From Cephalothrix spiralis (Eukaryota; Nemertea; Palaeonemertea; Archinemertea; Cephalotrichidae), in assembly GCA_032353305.1 (NCBI GenBank), contig JAUCNG010182196.1, positions 1 to 13,036 of the forward strand: a stretch of 13,036 nucleotides of DNA, given 5' to 3'. This document shows positions 9,101-13,036 of this stretch, piece after piece. Both the position numbers and the translations under genes were made by a program. Positions within the stretch are counted from its first letter, which is position 1. Every line of letters starts with the position of its first letter. The notes beneath the pieces were generated by a model. That model worked only from the letters and a program-made list of their open reading frames with translations. It did no database searches and was not told where the DNA came from.

Positions 9101-10717
9101 GTTGAACAAAAAAACAGATACAAATTGCAAAGTTATTTGATTAGATTCTCGAGACAATTATTTTTAATTTGCAAAACAGTCCAATATTTCCTATTTTTTT
9201 ATCGACATATTTTATTTTTTTCCCTATATTTATCATCAAAAATTTATAAATATCCTATATTTTGAGAAAATTATTGAGTCCATCTGTTAATACATTATTA
9301 CACCCACACATTTAAAAAAGAGGAAATAATAAATGTCAAAGATTATGTTGTTGTTTTTCATGAGTTCGACCTTGTCTATTTATAGAATATATTATTACAA
9401 CCAAACAGTGTCTTAAATTATTAAGATGCATGTATCAAAGATTGTGTTGTCATTTTTTATGACAAATATCAATCAATTAGTAGCTAAATTTGTCTGAATA
9501 ATAGGATAGAAAAAATATTTATAGCTATGGTCGTTAATTGAAAGGATATTAGGTAATCATAATCCTTCCCTTTAGTTTTTATTTCTTAAGGATTTGCACT
9601 TGGTAACTCTTTTGTTTTCCTTATAGGTCTTTTGGATATCCGGTTTCTTCTTCCCACAAGCTTTCTTAACTGGTACCCTTCAGAATTTTGCGAGAAGCAA
9701 AGTTATATCCATCGATACGATTACTTTCAGTTTCGAGGTAAGTATCAATTGCAAAATTCAAAGAATCGCTAAAAATAGCGCGACTATCGACGAACATTTC
9801 ATGAACTTGCAAGTGTCAGTTGTCATGACATGAATTAAATTGAGGTCCCATTTATCTTCCGTTGACCCAATGTTTACATTTAGGGCCATCCATAGTACAC
9901 TGGCACGAAATTCGGGATTTCTGACCCGCTCTCTTATCTGCTTACAGAGAACCCGTTTACAGTTACGGGCATATTTACGGCCATTTTATACGTTTACGAT
10001 TGTTTGAGACATCTTGATTATAGACAACTAACGTCATAGACGTATTTATTACATATAAACGATGTCCGATTCGGGACAACGATCGCAAATTTTGCCGATT
10101 TTTCGTTAACGGAATTTCACTAAAGAGCTTTTTACGCTTTACGATTACGGGATATTCGTATTTAACGTTTACAGATAATTGTATTTTATGATTTACGTTA
10201 ACGGAATTTTACGGTTTACGATTACGTCTCTTGAAATACCTGGTTTTACGTTTTACAACCGTTTTTTGCCATTTTACGTTTACGGAGTCGATTTTAGGTT
10301 GATTTATGTTTTATGAAAAATTCTTCCTGACCCTCTGTTAGTTTGCCACACAAAAAATGATCCTTTTCGCGGCGCGGCATTATACTTAACGAAAGAATTC
10401 CATTGATGATTAGCTGCGGTAGGGTGCGGGAGGGAGGGTGTTTTTCAGTGCTATTATTTTCTAAAAATTCTTCTTTCTTTAGGTTCTCAAAGAAAATTAC
10501 ACCGAGATTCAAAAGGCGCCATCAGACGGTTGTTACATTCGAGGTCTATATTGTGAAGGAGCACAATGGGACTCCGTAACACATCAATTAGCTGAATCAA
10601 GGCCCAAAGAACTGTACACCGATATGCCTCCTCTCTGGTTGAAACCAATGTCGAATAGAAAAGCACCACTAACCGGCTTCTATGAATGTCCTGTTTATAA
10701 GACTCTCACTCGAGCTG
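3001..10717 (+). CDS. DNAH1: Axonemal dynein heavy chain 1-like gene, 3' part (spliced, partial)
   Basis: This is the gene-level entry for the exons listed separately. Dynein heavy chains are AAA+ ATPase motors that walk on microtubules; DNAH1 belongs to the inner dynein arm of cilia and flagella. Joining the six confident exons gives about 296 residues without a stop, in phase order 0, 2, 0, 0, 0, 1. Landmarks in order are [110 protein letters not shown] and [11 protein letters not shown]. Compared from memory with vertebrate paralogues, [34 protein letters not shown] and ESRPKELYT fit DNAH1 better than DNAH3, 6, 7 or 12. The exons before EYLAYV and the final exon (about 35 residues expected) are not in the window. 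A close DNAH1-type paralogue cannot be excluded. Confidence 0.9.
3343..3804. mobile_element. MITE-like element with long terminal inverted repeats
   Basis: The left arm (about 3343-3430) and right arm (about 3690-3804) are inverted copies. Both contain TTTTGATCCA(A/T)GATGTCCCG, ATCATTTCCT, AATTTCAAAAT and TTTCGAGAAATGCGC when read inward. The left arm lacks a segment of about 15 bases (GCCGGTTGCTAAGG in the right arm, read on the minus strand). The outermost match is TGTTG(T/A)CTA. There is no open reading frame for a transposase, so it is non-autonomous. No clear target-site duplication is seen. It lies wholly in the intron after the exon at 3001-3171. Confidence 0.7.
3662..3703. promoter_or_regulatory. 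Two NRF-1-like palindromes inside the MITE
   Basis: TGCGCATGCGCG (3662-3673) and CGCGCATGCGCA (3692-3703) match the consensus of nuclear respiratory factor 1, YGCGCAYGCGCR, allowing for strand. A weaker relative, TTGCGCATGTGCA, is at 3444-3456. In vertebrates this palindrome is a known strong binding site; function here is unknown and may only reflect the element's sequence. Confidence 0.35.
4041..4067 (+). CDS. DNAH1: Possible in-frame microexon GDEDESEEL (candidate cassette exon)
   Basis: A 27-base stretch lies between CATGCAAATCAG and a good donor GTATGT. It encodes GDEDESEEL, is phase 0 at both ends, and so could be inserted between ...SREE of the previous exon and the following exon without shifting the frame. 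It is richer in G and C than its surroundings. The insertion point is the variable Gly/Ser linker after QPK, where an acidic insert would be tolerated. Against it: the acceptor has a weak pyrimidine tract, and the vertebrate DNAH1 I recall goes directly from REE to the V/I-x-(D/E) segment, so the gene reads well without it. It is treated as a candidate only. Confidence 0.4.
4290..4608. mobile_element. Fold-back (inverted-repeat) element, about 319 bp
   Basis: The ends pair as CAATTGGG (4290-4297) with CCCAATTG (4601-4608). The outer arms share AATTATTGCCG, then ATTTCG(A/T)TGGT(A)CCCCCC. The inner arms 4381-4410 and 4527-4556 are inverted copies matching at 29 of 30 positions (core AAGCTTT(C/T)CAAAAATGTATA). 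The centre holds a GC-rich patch (4457-4486). No transposase frame is present. The left end abuts a copy of the dispersed CTTCGCTCGGC motif. No target duplication is evident. Confidence 0.7.
5021..5050 (+). CDS. DNAH1: Possible second in-frame microexon [10 protein letters not shown]
   Basis: Thirty bases follow a good acceptor (CGTTTATTTGTAG) and end at AAG|GTCTTT, a weak donor. They encode [10 protein letters not shown], are phase 0 at both ends, and fall in the same variable linker position as the candidate at 4041-4067. The reading frame stays open past the donor to about 5160, so the donor is not forced by a stop. Without transcript data this may be chance; it is listed because both candidates share phase and location. 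Confidence 0.25.
5051..6240. other. Intronic sequence, no recognised gene
   Basis: No dynein exon is needed here, since the flanking exons join directly. A loose inverted pair occurs at about 5298-5312 (GGGAATCGGATTTAA) and 5427-5442 (AAATCCGATTTATCCC), with a second short pair GGCCATATT/AATATGGCC at 5593-5601 and 5638-5646 in a less AT-rich patch (5530-5760). An acceptor-like TTTATTCAG at 5490 opens a frame ([19 protein letters not shown]...) that hits a stop without a convincing donor. Confidence 0.4.
6241..6519. mobile_element. Non-autonomous DNA transposon with CAGGGTG termini
   Basis: The left end CAGGGTGACCACA and the reverse complement of the right end, CAGGGTGGCCACA, agree at 12 of 13 positions. 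Inside, CTGGAAATGTCATGGAATT occurs at 6265 and 6331, with TTGGAAATGTCATGGAATT at 6474. At 279 bp with no real transposase frame, it is a MITE-type element. Elements with this CAGGGTGGCCAC start are known to me as DNA transposon derivatives in several invertebrates, but I cannot assign a superfamily. The flanks (GAATA / TGAAA) give no clean duplication. The forward open frame at 6337-6522 is a by-product. Confidence 0.7.
6637..6767 (+). CDS. DNAH1: DNAH1-like exon, start of the post-AAA6 region ([10 protein letters not shown]...QEVIR)
   Basis: This exon of 131 bases encodes [19 protein letters not shown], then [19 protein letters not shown] and IQEVIR. The SMNTVLIQE block is one of the best conserved motifs after AAA6 in axonemal dyneins. 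The acceptor is TTTAAATTTTAG and the donor is AAG|GTTTGT. The exon ends in phase 2, with the arginine codon AG|A completed by the next exon. It reads straight on from ...SREE of the exon at 3001-3171 if the candidate microexons are skipped. Confidence 0.92.
6768..7472. other. Intron, no recognised feature
   Basis: This is AT-rich intron between the QEVIR and YNNLL exons, opened by GTTTGT and closed by a strong pyrimidine tract. A CRE-like TGACGTCA is present near 6996. The string ACAGTGTGTCCC near 6960 resembles a mariner-type end, but no partner end is found. The minus-strand frame at 6936-7160 has no recognisable motif. Confidence 0.5.
7473..7617 (+). CDS. DNAH1: DNAH1-like exon (YNNLLKTI...MWAGK)
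   Basis: This exon of 145 bases completes an arginine codon and then encodes 48 residues, [20 protein letters not shown] followed by [19 protein letters not shown] and [21 protein letters not shown] and the (V/L)P.(M/L)W motif are typical of the helical C-terminal part of axonemal dyneins. The acceptor is a strong pyrimidine tract, TTTTTTCCTCTTCAG, and the donor is AAG|GTAGGT. It ends in phase 0. Confidence 0.93.
7678..8005 (+). mobile_element. tRNA-derived SINE (copy B)
   Basis: The tRNA-like head covers about 7678-7755 and has a B-box-like GGATCGATACC (7732-7742, one mismatch to GGTTCGANNCC). The shared core begins with CCTGGGTGGCCTCGGTTAGG (7797-7816), then AAATACGTGGAGTGGGACAC, CTTCGGGGTAAA and CCCACTGCTAATCGG. 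TAGAAAATAGATTAGAG near 7881 also matches copy C. The 3' end is uncertain; the text to about 8005 (GACGCCCTATATAGAAGAAG, then ACAACAGC) looks like a SINE tail. It lies in an intron in the sense orientation. Confidence 0.7.
8006..8300. other. Intron segment between SINE and minisatellite
   Basis: This stretch is of intermediate GC content and no gene or clear repeat was recognised. It contains a CRE-like ATGACGTCAT near 8129-8138 and GGTCACGTGC near 8291, which includes an E-box CACGTG. Some of it may be extra SINE tail or another old element. Confidence 0.35.
8301..8560 (+). repeat. Degenerate minisatellite of ATGTCGAAA(G)ACC units
   Basis: About 15 occurrences of ATGTC are embedded in units such as GACCGAAATGTCGAA, CCAAAATGTCGAA and CATAATGTCGAA, with unit lengths of roughly 9-18 bases. 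A short sub-array of AACCATTATTTC sits near 8408-8433. The array ends 41 bases before the exon at 8602. It is not a CRISPR-type array, since units are irregular and spacers are not unique. Confidence 0.8.
8602..8697 (+). CDS. DNAH1: DNAH1-like exon ([12 protein letters not shown]...NGIPP)
   Basis: This exon of 96 bases encodes 32 residues, [20 protein letters not shown] then [12 protein letters not shown]. The (S/A)YPSLKPL motif is a hallmark of the dynein C-terminal region. It is phase 0 at both ends, with acceptor TTTTCTTCATTTTAG and an ideal donor CCT|GTAAGT. The acceptor lies only 41 bases after a minisatellite of ATGTCGAAA units, which leaves just enough room for a branch point and pyrimidine tract. 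Confidence 0.93.
8698..9289. other. AT-rich intron segment
   Basis: This is the first part of the intron between the NGIPP and VFWISG exons. It is very AT-rich with long T and A runs. One copy of the dispersed GTCGCTTCGCTCGG motif lies at 9028-9041. No gene is seen. Confidence 0.45.
9290..9462 (+). repeat. Diverged direct duplication, two units of about 75 bp
   Basis: Unit 1 (9290-9363) and unit 2 (9387-9462) share ATA(C/T)ATTATTACA(C/A)CCA(C/A)ACA at the start, TCAAAGATT(A/G)TGTTGT in the middle and TTTT(C/T)ATGA at the end. Spacing is about 97 bases. The middle parts are less alike, so the duplication is old. Confidence 0.55.
9627..9737 (+). CDS. DNAH1: DNAH1-like exon ([16 protein letters not shown]...FSFE)
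   Basis: This exon of 111 bases encodes 37 residues including [20 protein letters not shown] and [16 protein letters not shown](I/L)SGFFFPQ(A/G)FLT is among the strongest dynein heavy-chain signatures and marks the C-terminal domain that packs against the AAA+ ring. It is phase 0 at both ends, with acceptor TTTTCCTTATAG and donor GAG|GTAAGT. Confidence 0.95.
9948..10287 (+). repeat. TTTACG / TTACGG-rich degenerate array
   Basis: Repeated short phrases such as CGTTTACGATTACGG, TTTACGCTTTACGATTACGG, TTTACGGTTTACGATTACG and TTTACGTTTACGG fill the stretch, with gaps of unrelated sequence at about 10000-10100. The style recalls the GCGATTA array at 715-1255, but the motif differs. It sits in the intron before the exon at 10483. 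Confidence 0.6.
10483..10717 (+). CDS. DNAH1: DNAH1-like penultimate exon ([10 protein letters not shown]...YKTLTRAG)
   Basis: This is the longest exon found, 235 bases encoding 78 residues plus one base. It holds [56 protein letters not shown] and AG. In other DNAH1 proteins this part is followed directly by the last segment beginning (T)LSTTGHSTN, so one short terminal exon should follow. The acceptor is TTCTTCTTTCTTTAG and the donor is GCTG|GTAAGT, phase 1. If the intron were retained the protein would end after about 14 more codons, at the stop at 10759-10761. Confidence 0.94.
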
Positions 10718-11299
10718 GTAAGTCAACAACATTCAGTCGACGTAATAACTTTCCGATCTAACGAAGGTTTAATTAAATTTACCTACGTAGGAATCCTGCG
10801 TCATCGTATACCGCAGTGTCGTGTTTATAAGAACTTTATTACCAAATATGGGAGGGGGCGCAGTGCCGCCAAAAGAGAGGGGTAACCGGGGCTGGGCTTC
10901 GCAGGGGCCCGCGGCCTGTAAAAAAGGTATATTTGACGGTCATATTTATTAATGTACATTGCTTGTAAGGCCCGGTTTCGGATTTGCCATGGGACCCGAT
11001 TTCGCTCCCGGCGGCCCTGGGGGGAGGGGTGGGGGCGGCTCATACAGGGGTACAGAATTTTGAATATGTATACCTTCAAAATATACCATTGCACCGGCAG
11101 CGCCTAGGATGAGAGAGGACTACACCCCCCTCCCCCCTTTCAGTAAAATACTCACAAAAAGCCAAATCACAGCAATTTGGTGGCAATAAATGCTACAATT
11201 TTCTAGGGTAGGAGACACAGACACCAAATCTTGGGATTTATCCTACTGTACCGTTGCATCAGTACATGTATTTCCACATACCCTTCGCTTACCCTAACA
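10718..11299. other. Post-exon intron with GC-rich island and G-run
   Basis: After the donor GTAAGT the sequence becomes unusually GC-rich at about 10850-10920 and 10970-11045, in contrast to its surroundings. A G-run at 11019-11038 (GGGGGGAGGGGTGGGGGCGG) has four G tracts and could form a quadruplex, with the last tract only two G long. No last dynein exon was found. The open frames at 10682-10885 (+) and 10825-11094 (-) have no family features. Confidence 0.45.
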
Positions 11300-11420
11300 C
11301 CAAAGGTTCATGATTCTGAATCATTGACCCTTGGTTTCCTCTTCCCGCTAACTGAGCAAAATAACGCGTTATATCCATGTTTCAGCGTAAGTTTGCTCAG
11401 TTAGCTGAGTAGAGGAAACC
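11300..11420. repeat. Two overlapping hairpins (inverted repeats)
   Basis: Hairpin 1 is 11300-11334, with arms CCAAAGGTTCATGATTC and GAATCATTGACCCTTGG pairing at 14 of 17 positions. Hairpin 2 has arms 11333-11360 and 11392-11420, sharing GGTTTCCTCT and GCTAACTGAGCAAA. Its loop begins with the perfect palindrome ATAACGCGTTAT (11361-11372). A third relative of the arm, CCGCTAACTGAGTCA, lies at 11457-11471. It is probably the core of a small fold-back element. Confidence 0.6.
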
Positions 11421-11474
11421 GATTTAAAAAAAGGTTTTTTATCTGCTTTCTCAACTCCGCTAACTGAGTCATGG

Positions 11475-12244
11475 ACCTATTTTTAAATCGAAGGTCTCTT
11501 ATTAAAATAACTCTTTAAGAGGAACAACTCGGATTCAAACCTAACATGGGTCCTTAAAAAACTGTTGCAATTGCAGTTGTCACATTTTCCAGCCACACGT
11601 TCAAAGAGATAGTGGAGATTTTGTTTCATGCATCTGCTGGGAGCCTACCGTGCTGAAGACATGGGTTTATTCTACGAACCGTCTGTTGATCTCTGTTATT
11701 GGATCGATTCTCGGCCTGGTTATACATTATGTGTCTTCAAACTGTTGTTTACAACAGTAATTTTCTATAGCGAGATATTTGAACACAAATGCATGTAGCT
11801 TTCATCATAAAGAACAGTTTTTTGGCAATCAGTTAGTCCTGAGGACCTATACGTACCATATGGATCAATCACTATGGTATACTATGATAAATACACATTA
11901 TTCAAAATATCTATGAATCTTTACCCTTTGGACATTAACTGATACAAATACAGTAGGTTAAATAAGTCAATTATTCATGTTGACATTTGATCACGTATTT
12001 AGTTAATTGGTCATTTGTTCGTCATTTGGTCAATTTGGGAATATGGAAAAAAATCTACTGAGATTTTGTGTTGTCAAAATATAGAAAACGGCATGGTGTA
12101 ATGGGGTCAGAACTCGGAAGGTTATAATATAAGTGATCATAATTTGTAATGCAAAGTGCAGGAGTAAATCAATGTAATTTTCTGTCAAATATTGTCATGA
12201 TTGCACCTCAGATCAGGGTTAATGCGAAAAAAGATGCACAGCTA
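11475..12244. other. AT-rich non-coding stretch, no recognised feature
   Basis: No dynein exon, RNA gene or clear repeat was recognised. I looked in particular for codons of the expected terminal LSTTGHST segment preceded by an acceptor and found none. An acceptor-like CACATTTTCCAG at 11582-11593 is followed by sequence that does not match the family. Confidence 0.4.
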
Positions 12245-12515
12245 ATGCTACATGGGTGACAAAGTGGTAGAGAATCGGTCTTCGAATCCGGAGGTCCCGG
12301 GTTCGAGACCCGGCTCGACACTACTTTCCATCGGGAAGAACCTAAGGCAAGTTCTTCAGCGTACTGCCTCCTGGGTGGCTCGGTCCTAGGTCAAATACGC
12401 GAAGTGGGACGCTCGGTCAGGTTAAATACGTGCGAGTGGGACGCTGTCCCTTCTTCGGGGTAAACCCCACTGCTAATCGGTATATAGAAAATAGATTAGA
12501 GTGCGGGATAGGTAC
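12245..12515 (+). mobile_element. tRNA-derived SINE (copy C), best preserved
   Basis: The head carries a pol III A box (TGACAAAGTGGT, 12257-12268) and a perfect B box (GGTTCGAGACC, 12300-12310). A T-arm CCGGG/CCCGG and an anticodon loop CTTCGAA would give anticodon TCG, suggesting a tRNA-Arg ancestor. The acceptor stem does not pair, so this is not a working tRNA. The core CCTGGGTGGCTCGGTC begins at 12370. The tail ends with TAGAAAATAGATTAGAGTGC and GGG as in copy B. A 32-33-base tandem duplication (12378-12410 and 12411-12442) is peculiar to this copy. Confidence 0.75.
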
Positions 12516-12538
12516 TATTTGAGGATCTTTGAGCTTGA

Positions 12539-12593
12539 GTTTGACCAATTTTAGGAGCCCTTTTCGATTGGGTTTGACCAATTTTAGGAGCCC
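12539..12593 (+). repeat. Exact 22-bp direct repeat GTTTGACCAATTTTAGGAGC CC
   Basis: GTTTGACCAATTTTAGGAGC followed by CC occurs at 12539-12560 and again at 12572-12593, separated by TTTTCGATTGG. The unit length is 33 bases. The lack of mismatches suggests a recent duplication. Confidence 0.75.
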
Positions 12594-13036
12594 AGAGCAT
12601 ATATAGATTTTTTCGAAAAATTGTATTTTCCCCCCGAGGCCCCCAATCGGGCCCGAATTGTAGGATTTATATATCTATCGGGCCCGACCTGTTTGAAAAT
12701 ATAAACAAGCTTTCCAAAAATATATAAAGGTTCATAGGGCTGAGGCCCGCACCTCTGAGCCGAAAACTGGGGTCTGAAGGTTTAACTCCAAAAGTTCCAT
12801 AAACCGGAGTTATGAATTTTAAAACCCGAATATCGAAAAATTTGACACAATATCATTAAAACATGTTTATTCAAATTTTGAACTCACGCGAGTCGCATAA
12901 ATCATATGGCCTTGCAAGTGCTTTGTTGATTTTCTGTCACCTGGGATTCGCTACTATTACCAAGAATTTAAAATGGATTTCAGCTGTCATCAGCTGTTGA
13001 AATCGAAGTCCACTTTTCCTGTAGCCCTATTCATCC
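12594..13036. other. Window end, non-coding with relic of the fold-back family
   Basis: AACAAGCTTTCCAAAAATAT (12705-12724) matches, in inverted orientation, the inner arm of the fold-back element at 4381-4412. GGGCCCGA occurs at 12650 and 12680. An imperfect hairpin with two CAGCTG boxes is near 12976-13004. No exon was recognised. Confidence 0.4.

Noticed and set aside
10682-10885. Forward open frame of 67 codons
   Set aside because: It begins inside the dynein exon in another frame and runs into the intron; no family features.
12250-12320. Possible functional tRNA-Arg (TCG)
   Set aside because: The T arm and anticodon loop look good, but the acceptor stem does not pair and a SINE core follows, so it is a SINE head.

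Overview
The window is intron-rich, AT-rich nuclear DNA from an animal. It carries one recognisable gene on the + strand, the 3' part of an axonemal dynein heavy chain most like DNAH1, a motor of the inner dynein arm in cilia and flagella. Six confident coding exons (3001-3171, 6637-6767, 7473-7617, 8602-8697, 9627-9737, 10483-10717) join in frame with canonical AG/GT borders and give about 296 residues of the end of the motor: the AAA6 region and the C-terminal region. The standard nuclear code fits. Neither the upstream exons nor the last exon (expected to start near the family motif LSTTGHST) was found, so the gene runs out of the window on both sides. The many short non-coding repeats and tRNA-derived SINEs suggest a marine invertebrate such as a mollusc or another lophotrochozoan, but this is only an inference.

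Layout. 1-3000 is intron (or distant upstream sequence) packed with degenerate repeats: a scattered 21-bp motif (122-620), an approximately 41-bp-period array built on CGGTTAGCGATTAAA (715-1255), a CTCCTAAAAT-rich patch (2315-2675) and a worn SINE (2697-2830). 3172-6636 separates the first and second confident exons. It holds a MITE-like element with long inverted arms (3343-3804), a nearly complete fold-back element (4290-4608), a non-autonomous DNA transposon with CAGGGTG termini (6241-6519), and two possible in-frame microexons (4041-4067 and 5021-5050). 7618-8601 holds a second SINE and a degenerate ATGTCGAAA minisatellite ending 41 bp before an exon. 8698-9626 holds a diverged direct duplication, and 9738-10482 a TTTACG-rich array. 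10718-13036, after the last recognised exon, holds a GC-rich island with a G-run, paired hairpins (11300-11420), a third SINE copy with a tRNA-Arg-like head and an internal duplication, and further short repeats.

How it fits together: only the dynein gene is a coding unit. Everything else is intronic or downstream repeat material. The most interesting points are the possible cassette microexons that would put an acidic insert into a DNAH1 loop, the recurring SINE core (CCTGGGTGGC...CGGT), and the fold-back elements, one of which carries NRF-1-like palindromes. No separate new protein system was seen. The remaining open reading frames are short, lack family features and lie in introns or repeats.
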